Shown piece after piece: positions 27,494-37,270 of a stretch of DNA of 64,000 nt; the first letter of the stretch is position 1; every line of letters begins with the position of its first letter. Under the pieces are notes generated by a model. It did no database searches, was not told the origin of the DNA, and worked only from the letters and a program-made list of their open reading frames with translations. The position numbers and the translations under genes are program-made. The stretch comes from Rhodobacterales bacterium (GTDB lineage Bacteria > Pseudomonadota > Alphaproteobacteria > Rhodobacterales > Rhodobacteraceae), in the NCBI GenBank assembly GCA_002746935.1, contig PDRW01000029.1:78204-142203 (forward strand). The letters are read 5' to 3'.

Positions 27494-28294
27494 GCGGGGC
27501 AAGGCAACCTGTGCAAATGGCCGAAGCGCCTGGAACGTGATGGCGCGGACGCGGCAGCAACCGCAAATCCACGAGCCCGAATGCCTGCTCCCGCCGATGG
27601 GCAAACCCTGCCGCGCCGGTACGGCTGCGTGTTGCCGCAAGGTGGGGCGTTTCGGCAGGTCTTGCAGCAGCGCAGTGGCAGGGTTTGGGGTTTCGAAAGC
27701 CGGGGCCGGCCGGTTGCGGATGGCTCGCGGATCTGCTGCCGATATGGTTAACAGCGCCGCACATGAGGTGGGCGTCTGAGTGTAAGTCATTGAAATAAAA
27801 TGGGAAAAGGCCTTTTCCATTAGTCCGGAAGTCCGGACTAATGGAATACCGGATTTCCGGACTAATGGAATGCCGGAAGTCCCGACCAACTGAACGCCGG
27901 ATGGCCCTCGTTACGGCTTGCTATTCCGAGGCCGGGTGTCGGTTCTGGCCTTTCGACATGCGAAAACAACGGTATTGAGGCGGCGGGAATGCGGATGAAT
28001 GCAAGGGGGCCAGATGCCCGGCAGCGGGTTCAGGAACTGGCGGAAGCTGTCCGGGTTTTCCGGGCCGTCCGCATATTCCGGGGGGCGTGAGCCGGAGCGC
28101 TGGCGGCGGGCTCTGGCGCAAGGGCAGTGGGCTCCACGGGGCCGGGCGGCGTTTCGCCTCCGGCTCCTGGCTTTCCCCTGGCTTTCGGGCGACCCTGCCG
28201 GTTCCCGCAAATCGCCGGGGCGCCGAAAAACGCTGCGCGGAATTGCCCTCTCCGGCATCCTCCCAGGGCCGGCTGTACGCGGAAGCCCAAGCCC
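27494..28294. other. Convergent non-coding gap carrying palindromic repeats
   Basis: About 800 bp between two 3' ends. No supported coding sequence. The interval contains the palindrome cluster at 27803-27890; the remaining sequence shows nothing recognisable. Confidence 0.55.
27803..27890. repeat. 24-bp palindromic tandem repeat (TTAGTCCGGA family), array 1
   Basis: A perfect 16-bp palindrome GGAAAAGG/CCTTTTCC (27803-27818) is followed by ATTAGTCCGGA-AG-TCCGGACTAAT (27819-27842). Then come two more decaying units of period about 24 bp (GGAATACCGGATTTCCGGAC and GGAATGCCGGAAGTCCCGAC starts). The same unit occurs in opposite orientation at 35196-35248. Both arrays lie between convergent genes, so a bidirectional terminator or structural role is possible. 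Confidence 0.85.
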
Positions 28295-31144
28295 TTACTC
28301 TTCCGGGGAACAGGCCTCCAGCGGCGGACAGGTGCAGACCAGATGCCGGTCGCCGAACGCGTTGTCGACCCGGTTCACCGGCGGCCAGTATTTGTCGACC
28401 CGGAACGCGCCCTTCGGGAAGCAGCCCTCCTCGCGGCCATAGGGCCTGTCCCAGTCGCGCACCAGATCCTCCATCGTATGGGGGGCGTTCTTCAGCGGGT
28501 TGTTGTCGCGGTCGATCCGGCCTTCCTCGATCGCCCGGATCTCTTCGCGGATCGCCAGCATCGCGTCGCAGAACCGGTCGAGCTCGGCCCTGGTCTCGCT
28601 CTCGGTGGGCTCGATCATCAGCGTGCCGGCCACCGGCCAGGACATGGTGGGGGCGTGGAAGCCCGCGTCCATCAGCCGCTTGGCGATGTCCTCGACACTC
28701 ACCCCGGCGCTTTCGGCGAAAGGCCGGGTGTCGATGATGCATTCATGGGCGACCCGCCCGGACGGCCCCTTGTAGAGCACGTCATAGGCGCCGGCGAGCC
28801 GGGCGGCGATGTAATTGGCGTTGAGGATCGCGGCCTTGGTGGCTTGCGTCAGCCCGGCCCCCCCCATCATCCGGATATAGGCCCAGGAGATCGGCAGGAT
28901 CGAGGCGGAGCCGAAAGGCGCCGCGGAGACCGCGCCTTCCGCGCCGGAGAACGGGTCGGGCGGCAGATGCGGCGCCAGATGCGCCTTCACCCCGATCGGC
29001 CCCATGCCGGGGCCGCCGCCGCCGTGGGGGATCGCGAAGGTCTTGTGCAGGTTGAGATGGCTGACGTCGCCGCCAAGCTCGCCGAGCTTCGCCAGCCCCA
29101 CCAGCGCATTGAGGTTCGCCCCGTCGATATAGACCTGCCCGCCGAATTCATGGGTGATGGCGCAGACCTCGCGCACGGTTTCCTCGAACACCCCATGGGT
29201 CGAGGGATAGGTGATCATGCAGGCGGCAAGCCGGTCGCCCGCGGCTTCGGCTTTGGCGTGGAAGTCGGCCACGTCGATATCGCCATTGGCCGCGGTCTTC
29301 ACCGCCACCACCTTCATCCCCGCCATGGTCGCCGAGGCCGGGTTGGTGCCATGGGCGGACATCGGGATCAGGCAGATATCGCGCGCCGCATCGCCGCGGG
29401 CGTGGTGCCAGGCGCGGATGGTCATCATCCCGGCATATTCGCCCTGGGCCCCGGAATTGGGCTGCATCGACATCGCGTCATAGCCGGTGATGCTGCACAG
29501 CATCGCCGCGAGATCGTCGATCAGCACCCGGTAGCCCTCGGCCTGATCGGCGGGGCAGAGCGGGTGCAGCATGGAAAACTCGCGCCAGCTCACCGGGGCC
29601 ATTTCGGCGGCCGAATTGAGCTTCATGGTGCAGGAGCCGAGCGGGATCATGGCGCGGTCGAGCGCGAGGTCGCGGTCCGACAGCCGGCGCATGTAGCGCA
29701 TCATCTCGGTCTCGGCCCGGTTCATGTGAAACACCGGATGGGTCAGGTAGCTGCTGCTGCGGATCAGCGCCTCCGGCAGGCGGCGGTAGTCGGCGGTGAA
29801 ATCCGCGTCCTCCGCCACCACCCCGAAGGCCCGCCAGACCGCCTCGATGGTTGCCGGGCGGGTGGCTTCGTCGAGGGTGATGCCGATCTTCGTCTTGCCG
29901 ACCGGACGCAGGTTGACCTCCTCGCGCGAGGCCGCGAGCAGGATGCCGCGTTGCAGATGGCCGACCTCGACGGTGAAGCTGTCGAAGAACTGTTCGGGCT
30001 CGATCACATAGCCCACCTCCTCCAGCTTGTTCGCCAGTCGTGCGGCCTTGTTGTGGATGCTCTGGGCAATGGCCCTGAGCCCCTCGGGGCCGTGGTAGAC
30101 GGCGTAGAACCCCGCCATCACCGCCAGCAGCGCCTGGGCGGTGCAGAGGTTGGAAGTCGCCTTTTCGCGGCGGATATGCTGTTCGCGGGTCTGGAGGCTC
30201 AGACGGTAGGCGCGGTTGCCGTGGCTGTCGACCGAGACCCCGACGAGGCGTCCGGGCATGGCGCGTTTGAGCTTGTCGGTGGTGGCCATATAGGCCGCGT
30301 GCGGCCCGCCATAGCCCATCGGCACCCCGAACCGCTGGGTCGAGCCCACGGCAATATCGGCCCCCATGGCGCCCGGCTCTTTCAGGAGCGTCAGCGCCAT
30401 CGGGTCGGCGGCGACGATCGCCAGCGCCTTCGCCTCATGCAGCGCGGCGATGACGCCGGTATAGTCCTCCACATGGCCATGGGTGCCGGGATATTGCAAC
30501 AGGGCGCCGAAGACCTCGCCCGGCACCAGATCGGTGAAGGGACAACCCAGCCGCACCGTGATGCCGAGGGGTTTCGCCCGCGTCCTGACCACGGCAATGG
30601 TCTGCGGGTGGCAGGTCTCGGCCACGAAGAAGGTCTTCGCCTTCGACTTCGCCCCGCGCCCGGCCATGGTCATCGCCTCGGCCGCGGCGGTCGCCTCGTC
30701 GAGCAGCGAGGCATTGGCGACCGGCAGCCCGGTGAGGTCGGAAATCATCGTCTGGAAATTCAGCAGCGCTTCGAGGCGGCCTTGAGAGATCTCCGGCTGG
30801 TAGGGCGTGTAAGCCGTGTACCACGCAGGGTTTTCAAGGATGTTGCGCTGGATCGCCGGCGGCGTCACCGTGCCGTGATAGCCCTGCCCGAGGAGCGACT
30901 GGCAGACCCGGTTCCTGCCCGCGATCACCCGGAGCTCATGCAGCACTTCGCGTTCGGAGAGCGGCCGGCCGAAGTCGAGCGGCTCCGTCTGGCGGATCGA
31001 GGCGGGCACGGTTTCGTCGATCAGCGCGTCGAGCCCGTCGACGCCCAGCACCGCGAACATCTCCTCCATCTCGGCGGGCGAAGGGCCGATGTGGCGGAGT
31101 CTGGCGAAGTCGCAGGGAAGGTAATCGGTGGGCGTGAATGTCAT
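28295..31144 (-). CDS. gcvP: Glycine dehydrogenase (decarboxylating), P-protein
   Basis: A 949-residue single-chain P-protein (usual length about 950). The PLP-binding block [20 protein letters not shown] has the Schiff-base Lys. The N-terminal half keeps FIGxGY-like features and [20 protein letters not shown]. It decarboxylates glycine and passes the aminomethyl group to GcvH. It is the last gene of gcvT-gcvH-gcvP, 121 bp after gcvH, under the glycine riboswitch at 32806-32962. Confidence 0.97.
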   Translation of the reverse strand: MTFTPTDYLPCDFARLRHIGPSPAEMEEMFAVLGVDGLDALIDETVPASIRQTEPLDFGRPLSEREVLHELRVIAGRNRVCQSLLGQGYHGTVTPPAIQRNILENPAWYTAYTPYQPEISQGRLEALLNFQTMISDLTGLPVANASLLDEATAAAEAMTMAGRGAKSKAKTFFVAETCHPQTIAVVRTRAKPLGITVRLGCPFTDLVPGEVFGALLQYPGTHGHVEDYTGVIAALHEAKALAIVAADPMALTLLKEPGAMGADIAVGSTQRFGVPMGYGGPHAAYMATTDKLKRAMPGRLVGVSVDSHGNRAYRLSLQTREQHIRREKATSNLCTAQALLAVMAGFYAVYHGPEGLRAIAQSIHNKAARLANKLEEVGYVIEPEQFFDSFTVEVGHLQRGILLAASREEVNLRPVGKTKIGITLDEATRPATIEAVWRAFGVVAEDADFTADYRRLPEALIRSSSYLTHPVFHMNRAETEMMRYMRRLSDRDLALDRAMIPLGSCTMKLNSAAEMAPVSWREFSMLHPLCPADQAEGYRVLIDDLAAMLCSITGYDAMSMQPNSGAQGEYAGMMTIRAWHHARGDAARDICLIPMSAHGTNPASATMAGMKVVAVKTAANGDIDVADFHAKAEAAGDRLAACMITYPSTHGVFEETVREVCAITHEFGGQVYIDGANLNALVGLAKLGELGGDVSHLNLHKTFAIPHGGGGPGMGPIGVKAHLAPHLPPDPFSGAEGAVSAAPFGSASILPISWAYIRMMGGAGLTQATKAAILNANYIAARLAGAYDVLYKGPSGRVAHECIIDTRPFAESAGVSVEDIAKRLMDAGFHAPTMSWPVAGTLMIEPTESETRAELDRFCDAMLAIREEIRAIEEGRIDRDNNPLKNAPHTMEDLVRDWDRPYGREEGCFPKGAFRVDKYWPPVNRVDNAFGDRHLVCTCPPLEACSPEE

Positions 31145-31265
31145 GTCAGTCTCCGTTCCGGCTCGTCCGGCGGCCTCTCCGCTTGGTGGCGCCTAGTGGC
31201 ACCCGCTGGGCGCGTTGCCCCCGCCGGGGCGAACAGGGGGCGATCAGGGGGCGGGCGGCGCGGGC

Positions 31266-31625
31266 TCAGCCGATGAAGGCCTTGTAGGCGGCCTCGTCCA
31301 TCAGCCCGTCAAGCTGGGCGGGATCGCTGAGCTTCATCCTGAAGAACCAGGCCTCGCCCTCGGGGTCTTCATTGACCTTGCCGGGATCGTCCACGATCGC
31401 CTCGTTGACCTCGACGATCTCGCCGTCGACCGGGGCCATGATGTCGGAGGCGGCCTTGACGCTTTCGATCACCACGATCTCATCATCCTTCGCCACCGCC
31501 GCGCCGACCTCCGGCAGTTCGACAAAGACGATATCGCCAAGCTCCTGCGCCGCATGGGCGGTGATGCCGACAGTAACGATGCCGCCGTCTTCGGCCAGCC
31601 ATTCATGCTCTTCGGTATATTTCAT
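31266..31625 (-). CDS. gcvH: Glycine cleavage system H protein
   Basis: A 119-residue lipoyl carrier. The lipoylation motif is [10 protein letters not shown] with Lys57; YTEEHEWL is the family N-terminus. It shuttles the aminomethyl group between GcvP, GcvT and lipoamide dehydrogenase. It starts 17 bp after the gcvT stop. Confidence 0.97.
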   Translation of the reverse strand: MKYTEEHEWLAEDGGIVTVGITAHAAQELGDIVFVELPEVGAAVAKDDEIVVIESVKAASDIMAPVDGEIVEVNEAIVDDPGKVNEDPEGEAWFFRMKLSDPAQLDGLMDEAAYKAFIG

Positions 31626-31642
31626 CGGGGGGTCTCCTGGTT

Positions 31643-32749
31643 TCAGCGCTTGTAGCTGCGGGGATGGAACGGCAGCGGGGTCACGCGGGCGGGCAGGCGC
31701 TTGCCCCTCACCTCGCCCCAGACCTTGGTGCCGGGCCGGGTCAGGCGGGCGGGCAGATAGCCCATGGCGATGGGCCCGCCGATTGAGGGGCCGAAGCCGC
31801 CGGAGGTGACGTCGCCCAAGGGTGCGCCGCCTGTCTCCCGCTCGAACAACCGGGTGCCGGCGCGCATCGGGGCGCGGCCTTCCGGCCTGAGGCCCGCGAG
31901 TTTTGCGGTCGCCCCGATCTGGCGCTGGCGCAGGATCGCATCGGCCCCGGGGAAGCCGCCTGCGCGCGGGCCTTCGCGCCGGGCCTTGCCGATCGACCAG
32001 CCCAGCCCGGCTTCGAGCGGCGTGGTTTCGGGGGTGATGTCGCTGCCATGAAGCGGCAGCCCGGCCTCGAGCCGGAGCGAATCGCGCGCCCCGAGGCCGA
32101 TGGGGGCGACCTCCTCCATCGCGAGAAGCGCCTCGGCGAGGGCGCGGGCCTCCCGCCCTTCGACCGAGATCTCGAACCCGTCCTCGCCGGTATAGCCCGA
32201 CCGGCTGATCCAGAGCGCGCCGAAGCGGCTGTCCTGCCGGGTCACATCCATGAAGCGCATCTCCGTGACCGCCGGGACGATCCGCCCCAGCGCCACCTCG
32301 GCGGCCGGCCCCTGAAGCGCCAGCAGCGCGCGGGTTCCGGCGACCTCCACCGCCTCGCCCAGATGCGCTTCGAGATGGGCAATGTCAGCGGCGGCATTGG
32401 CGGCGTTGACCACCAGAAACAGCCTGTCGCCCTGATTGGCGACCATCAGATCGTCGAGAATGCCGCCGGTTTCGTTGGTGAACAGCGCGTAGCGCTGCCG
32501 CCCGGGCGCGAGCCCGACGATGTCGGCGGGCACCAGCGCCTCCAGCCGCGCCGCCGCATCGCTTCCGTGGAGCAGCACCTGCCCCATATGGCTGACGTCG
32601 AACAGCCCGGCGGCGGCACGGGTATGCAGATGTTCCTGCATCACCCCCGACGGGTATTGCACCGGCATTTCCCAGCCGGCAAAGGGCACCAGTTTCGCGC
32701 CGAGCGCGATATGGAGGTCGAAAAGATCCGTGCGGCGCAGCTCTGTCAC
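31643..32749 (-). CDS. gcvT: Glycine cleavage system aminomethyltransferase, T-protein
   Basis: A 368-residue THF-dependent aminomethyltransferase of normal length. Typical blocks are [29 protein letters not shown] and [11 protein letters not shown]. It produces 5,10-methylene-THF and ammonia from the GcvH-bound intermediate. It is the first gene of the operon, 56 bp downstream of the tandem riboswitch, with a GGGGAG Shine-Dalgarno site. Confidence 0.97.
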   Translation of the reverse strand: MTELRRTDLFDLHIALGAKLVPFAGWEMPVQYPSGVMQEHLHTRAAAGLFDVSHMGQVLLHGSDAAARLEALVPADIVGLAPGRQRYALFTNETGGILDDLMVANQGDRLFLVVNAANAAADIAHLEAHLGEAVEVAGTRALLALQGPAAEVALGRIVPAVTEMRFMDVTRQDSRFGALWISRSGYTGEDGFEISVEGREARALAEALLAMEEVAPIGLGARDSLRLEAGLPLHGSDITPETTPLEAGLGWSIGKARREGPRAGGFPGADAILRQRQIGATAKLAGLRPEGRAPMRAGTRLFERETGGAPLGDVTSGGFGPSIGGPIAMGYLPARLTRPGTKVWGEVRGKRLPARVTPLPFHPRSYKR

Positions 32750-32805
32750 ATGCGTCTCCCCACCGGGAGCGCGCCCGGCATCGCTGGGGCCCCGGCCCCG
32801 GTGAT

Positions 32806-32962
32806 GCCCCCTCTGTCCTTTCGCCTGAGATCGTTATCCCTTCGGCGGGCCCTGAGGGCCACTCTCCAGAGTCCTTCCCCCGCACCGGTCCCTGGGCCTG
32901 AGAGTTTACCGGGGCGGTTGCTCCTTCGGCACCGGGCCCCTCGGGGCGCCGGATTCTCCCGG
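32806..32962 (-). ncRNA. Tandem glycine riboswitch upstream of gcvTHP
   Basis: Two consecutive glycine aptamers on the minus strand. Aptamer I (about 32962-32884) runs from GGGAGAATCC through GCCGAAGGAGCAACC to GGTAAACTCTCAGGCCCAGG. Aptamer II (about 32876-32806) has GGACTCTGGAGAGTGG, GCCGAAGGGATAACG and ATCTCAGGCGAAAGGACAGA. The order, the short linker and the conserved GCCGAAGG and CTCAGGC blocks are diagnostic. A GC-rich hairpin lies between aptamer II and the gcvT Shine-Dalgarno site. In known cases glycine binding turns gcv expression on. Confidence 0.95.
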
Positions 32963-32975
32963 TACGGGTGACGCG

Positions 32976-33004
32976 ACGTTAGCGGCAGGTTTTTCACCGC
33001 ACAA
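32976..33004 (-). promoter_or_regulatory. Candidate promoter of the gcv riboswitch transcript
   Basis: On the minus strand TTGTGC (32999-33004), a 17-bp spacer and TAACGT (32976-32981). The predicted start falls about 7 bp downstream, a few bases before aptamer I, which fits its position as the operon promoter. Box matches are moderate. Confidence 0.45.
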
Positions 33005-33092
33005 GCTTTTGATGCGGGGGCGGGCATGGCGCGGACATGGCGATGGAGCCGGGATGGCGGCTTGCCGTAAGTGTGGTGAATCTGGCTTCGCT

Positions 33093-34412
33093 CTACCGCT
33101 TCACCTTCTGCAACAGCGGCATCAGCGCCGACATGTCGGGCCCGTGGTCCAGCCCCGTCAGCGCCTTTCTGAGCGGCATGAACAGCCCCTTGCCCTTGCG
33201 CCCGGTGGCGGCCTTCACCGCGCCGGTCCAGCTCTGCCAGCTGTCGGGGCCATAGGGCGGCTCGGGCAGCAATTCGAAGGCCTTTGCGACCATCTCCGCA
33301 TCTTCCTCCGCCACCAGTGGCGTGGCGCCGTCACGGCAGAGCGCCCACCATGGGGCGAGGTCGGCCATGGTGGTGATGTTCTCGCGCGCCACCATCCAGA
33401 AGCTCTCGGCGATCTCCGCCGGCACGCCCAGCGCCAGCACCCGGTCGGCCACCGCCGCGTAGGGCTGCTGTGCGAGCAGATGCGCGGTGAGCGGGAACAG
33501 ATCGTCTACATCGAATTTGGTCGGCGCCGCGCCGAAACTCGAGAGGTCGAAACCCGCCACCACCTCGTCGAGGCTTTCGGCAAGCTCCCCCGGCCGCGAC
33601 GAACCCAGCCGCGCCATATGGCTGATCAGCGCCATCGGCTCGACGCCTTGCGCCCGCAGATCGCGCAAGGCGAGCGTGCCGAGGCGTTTCGACAGCGCTT
33701 CGCCCTGCGGGCCGGTCAGCAGCGAATGATGCGCAAACCGCGGCACCCGGCCGCCGAGCGCCTCGATGATCTGGATCTGGGTGGCGGTGTTGGTCACATG
33801 GTCGGAGCCGCGCACCACATCGGTGATGCCGAAGTCGATATCGTCGCAGACGCTGGCCAGCGTGTAGAGGAACTGCCCGTCGGCGCGGATCAGCACCGGG
33901 TCGGAGACCGAAGCGGCGTCGATCGACAGCGCGCCGAGAATGCCGTCGTCCCAGGCGATCCGCGCGTGGTCGAGCTTGAAGCGCCAGTGACCGGCGCCGC
34001 GTTCTTCGCGCAGCCGCGCCTTGTCGGCCTCGGTGAGCGCCAGCGCCGCGCGGTCATAGACCGGCGGGCGGCCCATGTTGAGCTGCTTCTTGCGCTTGAG
34101 GTCAAGCTCGACCGGGGTTTCGAAGGCCTCGTAGAACCGGCCCTTGTCGCGCAGATCCTGCGCCGCCTCCTCGTAACGGCCGAGCCGGGCGGACTGGGTC
34201 TCGACCCTGTCCCAGGTGAGGCCGAGCCATTCGAGATCCTGCTTGATCGCGTCGGCATATTCGGGCTTCGAGCGCTCCGGGTCGGTGTCGTCGAGGCGCA
34301 GGATGAACGTGCCGCCCGAGGCCCGCGCGATCAGCCAGTTGAACAGCGCGGTGCGCAGGTTGCCGACATGCAGATAGCCGGTGGGGGACGGGGCAAAACG
34401 GGTGACGGTCAT
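33093..34412 (-). CDS. gltX: Glutamyl-tRNA synthetase
   Basis: A 439-residue class I synthetase, slightly short against the usual 465-480. HIGH-type motif HVGN at 15-18 within FAPSPTGYLHVGNLRTALFN, and KMSKS-type motif ALSKRLGT (SKR 241-243). Many alphaproteobacteria carry two GluRS paralogues, one of which may charge tRNA-Gln for the amidotransferase route; which type this is cannot be told here. The start at 34412 begins MTVTRFAPSP; the longer open frame upstream lacks support. It is divergent from the metallopeptidase gene. Confidence 0.94.
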   Translation of the reverse strand: MTVTRFAPSPTGYLHVGNLRTALFNWLIARASGGTFILRLDDTDPERSKPEYADAIKQDLEWLGLTWDRVETQSARLGRYEEAAQDLRDKGRFYEAFETPVELDLKRKKQLNMGRPPVYDRAALALTEADKARLREERGAGHWRFKLDHARIAWDDGILGALSIDAASVSDPVLIRADGQFLYTLASVCDDIDFGITDVVRGSDHVTNTATQIQIIEALGGRVPRFAHHSLLTGPQGEALSKRLGTLALRDLRAQGVEPMALISHMARLGSSRPGELAESLDEVVAGFDLSSFGAAPTKFDVDDLFPLTAHLLAQQPYAAVADRVLALGVPAEIAESFWMVARENITTMADLAPWWALCRDGATPLVAEEDAEMVAKAFELLPEPPYGPDSWQSWTGAVKAATGRKGKGLFMPLRKALTGLDHGPDMSALMPLLQKVKR

Positions 34413-34520
34413 GGGAATCTCCTGTGTCGGAGCCTTTTTGCGCATGACGCGGGCTTTGTCCACGCCCCGGGGGTTTTGCCGGGGCGCGACTGCGGGTATT
34501 GCGCGCGGGAGGAGATGCAG

Positions 34521-34931
34521 ATGAGCTGGACCGAAGACGACCGCGCCGCGCCCTCGCTGGCGGAGATCCAGGCGCTCGCCGAAGCCGCCCGCGCCGGGCT
34601 GCCGGAGGTGTTCCGCCCTGCCGCCCGGGGGGTGGCGATCCGGGTCGAGGAGCTTGCCCCGGGCGAGGTGCTCGACGATCTCGGCATCGAGGATCCGTTC
34701 GAGCTGACCGGGCTTTATGATGGCATCCCGCTGACCGAAAAGTCGGTGATGGACAGCCCCTCCCGGCCGGATGTGATCTGGCTCTTCCGCCGGGCGCTCA
34801 TCGACGAATGGGCCGAGCGCGGCACTGTCGGATTTGCCGAGCTGGTGGGTCATGTGCTGGTGCATGAGTTCGCGCATCATTTCGGCTGGTCCGACGATGA
34901 CATTGCCGCGGTCGACCGGTGGTGGGAATAG
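34521..34931 (+). CDS. Zinicin-type metallopeptidase family protein
   Basis: A 136-residue protein with a zincin motif H115-EFA-H119-HFG in LVHEFAHHFGWSDDD, where Asp125 or Asp126 could be the third ligand. This matches the short bacterial metallopeptidase family (zinicin-like/DUF1025-type). The start at 34521 is preferred because GGAGGAG ends 6 bp upstream; an ATG at 34515 would have no spacing. Proteolytic activity is unproven in the family. It has no signal peptide, so it should be cytosolic. Confidence 0.85.
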   Translation: MSWTEDDRAAPSLAEIQALAEAARAGLPEVFRPAARGVAIRVEELAPGEVLDDLGIEDPFELTGLYDGIPLTEKSVMDSPSRPDVIWLFRRALIDEWAERGTVGFAELVGHVLVHEFAHHFGWSDDDIAAVDRWWE

Positions 34932-35433
34932 ACGGTACCGGTGCCGCTTGCCGCGGCGAATTGGGAACGGCGCCGTTCGGGTTGTTTGCGATGACCGATG
35001 GCGTGGCCCGGTATTCAGCGCAATGCCGCCCCTTCCTCCTGATCGTCGGCAAGAGCTGATCCAAATGCCTTTCCTTGCGCCGAAACCGGGACGGGCGGGG
35101 CGCTGTGGCCAACTCCGGTGACCGGCCTGGGTGGCCGGGGTTCAACGGCGGGCTTTGGCGGGAATTGCGGAATACATTCACGTTTCGAAATGTCTGTTAG
35201 TCCGGACTTCCGGTATTCCATTAGTCCGGAATTCCGGACTAATGGAATCTCTCGCAACCTGCTGGAAATAAACATGAAATCACGCCCGTCCAATGCCGCC
35301 ACACCGATGGACTCCGCGCCCCGCACCCGCCTTTTCCGTAACCCGGCACCATCCGACGGGACGCAGCCCATCAGCCATGGCCCGCACGGGGAGTGCAGAG
35401 AAACCGCGCCCGGAACCGGGCAGGCGTGCCCGT
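34932..35433. other. Convergent non-coding gap with palindromic repeat
   Basis: About 500 bp between the metallopeptidase and nadE 3' ends. No supported gene. It contains the second array of the TTAGTCCGGA repeat (35196-35248). Nothing else was recognised. Confidence 0.55.
35196..35248. repeat. 24-bp palindromic repeat (TTAGTCCGGA family), array 2
   Basis: A perfect 34-bp palindrome (35215-35248) has half-site ATTCCATTAGTCCGGAA meeting its reverse complement with no spacer. The adjacent half unit GTTAGTCCGGACTTCCGGTA begins at 35196. It is the same family as 27803-27890, 7.4 kb away, with the array in inverse orientation. Confidence 0.88.
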
Positions 35434-37086
35434 TCAGCTCTTGTCACGCCAGCGGTTCACCACCGGATACCGGCGGTCGGCCCCGAAGCTCCGGGGCGTC
35501 AGCCGCACCCCTGGAGCCGCCTGGAAGCGCTTGTATTCGCTGATGAAAATCAGATGTTCGACGCGTTTCACCAGCCTCCTGTCGAAGCCTTCCGCGACCA
35601 GTTCGGCCACGCTCGCCTCGCGGTCGATCAGCCCTTCGAGAACCGCGTCGAGCACGTCGTAGGGCGGCAGGCTGTCTTCGTCCTTCTGGCCGTCGCGCAG
35701 TTCTGCCGAGGGCGGCTTGTCGATCACCGAAGCCGGAATGACCTCGCCCGCCGGCCCCTTCATCCACGGCCGGTGATGGGCGTTGCGCCAGCGGCAGATC
35801 TCGAAGACGCGGGTCTTGTAGAGATCCTTGATCGGGTTGTAGCCGCCCGCCATGTCGCCGTAGATCGTGGCATAGCCGACCGCGCCTTCGGACTTGTTGC
35901 CGGTGGTCAGCAGCATTTCGCCGAACTTGTTCGACAGCGCCATCAGCAGCAGGCCGCGCAGGCGGGACTGGATGTTTTCTTCGGTCACATCCGGTGCGCG
36001 GCCCTTGAACAGCGGCGCAAGCACCTCCGTGACCGCGGCGCGGGGGCCGGCGATCGGCAGGGTGTCGAGCCGGGTGCCGAGGTTGTGCGCGACCTTTTCC
36101 GCGTCTGCCAGGCTGGCTTGAGAGGTGTATTCCGACGGCAGCATCACGCAGCGGAGATTTTCGGGGCCGAGCGCGTCGGTGGCGATGGCGGCGACGATGG
36201 CGCTGTCGACCCCGCCGGAGAGCCCCAGCACCGCCTTGCCGAACCCGGTCTTGGCGAAATACTCCCCGACCCCGGTGACCATCGCGCGGTAATCGGCCTC
36301 CTGATCGTCGAGCGGGGGCGCCACCTCGCCCGGGCGGATGCGCCAGCCCGCATCGCCATGCCGTTCAAGGTCCACATGCGCCACGGCATCGTCGAACTGC
36401 GGCAGCATGAAGGCCAGCTCGCCGTCCGGGTTGATCCCGAAACTGCCGCCGTCGAAGACCTGCTCGTCCTGGCCGCCGGTCATCTTGAGACAGATCAGCG
36501 GCAGGCCGGTCTCGGCGACCCGCGCCCGCATCTGCTCAAGCCGCGCCGGCCTCTGGCCGCGGCCATAGGGCGTGGCGTCGGGCACCAGCAGCAGCCCGGC
36601 CCCGGCCCCGGCGAGCGCGGTGCAAATGTCACCGTCCGCCAAGGCATCCTCGCCGACCGGCGCGCCGATCCTGAGCCCCGCAAGCGCAAAGGGCGCCTGT
36701 TCGCCGCCGGGCGCAAACAGCCGCGCCTCCTCGTCGGGCAGGCGCTGCTTCAGCACCCGGGTGCGCAGCCGCCCACCTTCGCAAAAGAACCAGGCATTGC
36801 AGAGCCGTTCGCCATCGTGCCACGGGCCGCCGATGGCCAGCGCCGGGCCGTCGGCGCAATCCGCCGCCAGCCGTTCCACTGCCGCCATGGCCTCCGACCA
36901 GAAGGCGGGGCGCCTCACGAGATCGCCGGTCTCTGCGCCGGTCAGGAAGCTTTCGGGAAATGCCACCAGCACCGCCCCCGCGGCCCGGGCCTTCTCCCAT
37001 GCGTCGCGCGCCTTTGCGGCATTGCCGTCGATATCGCCGACGGTCGGGTTCAGCTGGGCCAGGGTCAGGCGGAAGGTCTCGCTCAT
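35434..37086 (-). CDS. nadE: NAD+ synthetase with degenerate glutaminase domain
   Basis: A 550-residue protein of the glutamine-hydrolysing NadE class. An N-terminal nitrilase/carbon-nitrogen hydrolase domain (1-250) is followed by an NAD synthetase domain with P-loop SGGVDS (290-295), LPSEYTSQASLADAEKVA and TTGNKSEGAVGYATIYGD. It makes NAD from deamido-NAD. The synthetase half is well conserved. In the glutaminase half Glu45 (FPESF) and Lys113 (VLKQRLP) are present, but the catalytic Cys position, normally (I/V)CED, reads VGED with Gly145, and the usual NYGVFDE segment is shortened. Ammonia-dependent activity is therefore the likelier state. Confidence 0.9.
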   Translation of the reverse strand: MSETFRLTLAQLNPTVGDIDGNAAKARDAWEKARAAGAVLVAFPESFLTGAETGDLVRRPAFWSEAMAAVERLAADCADGPALAIGGPWHDGERLCNAWFFCEGGRLRTRVLKQRLPDEEARLFAPGGEQAPFALAGLRIGAPVGEDALADGDICTALAGAGAGLLLVPDATPYGRGQRPARLEQMRARVAETGLPLICLKMTGGQDEQVFDGGSFGINPDGELAFMLPQFDDAVAHVDLERHGDAGWRIRPGEVAPPLDDQEADYRAMVTGVGEYFAKTGFGKAVLGLSGGVDSAIVAAIATDALGPENLRCVMLPSEYTSQASLADAEKVAHNLGTRLDTLPIAGPRAAVTEVLAPLFKGRAPDVTEENIQSRLRGLLLMALSNKFGEMLLTTGNKSEGAVGYATIYGDMAGGYNPIKDLYKTRVFEICRWRNAHHRPWMKGPAGEVIPASVIDKPPSAELRDGQKDEDSLPPYDVLDAVLEGLIDREASVAELVAEGFDRRLVKRVEHLIFISEYKRFQAAPGVRLTPRSFGADRRYPVVNRWRDKS

Positions 37087-37270
37087 GGGGCGCTCCGGTG
37101 GCTGGAATGGATCCATGCAGGTCTAGCAGATTTGGCCGCGAGGGGAAGGCGCGGGCCCGCCGGGCGCCGGAAAGGTGAAACGCTTGCTCACCGCGGGGGG
37201 TTCTTCTAGGGTTTGTCCGACCGCGGCGCGCCAGGCGTCCGCACCGGACGGGGACCGCAAGGACATGCCG

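Noticed and set aside
33093-34412. Defective KMSKS loop in glutamyl-tRNA synthetase
   Set aside because: LSKR is the normal form in GluRS enzymes, which often read KLSKR; only the overall length is a bit short.
27803-35248. CRISPR-like repeat
   Set aside because: Units are contiguous and palindromic with no unique spacers and no cas genes; the two sites are 7 kb apart.
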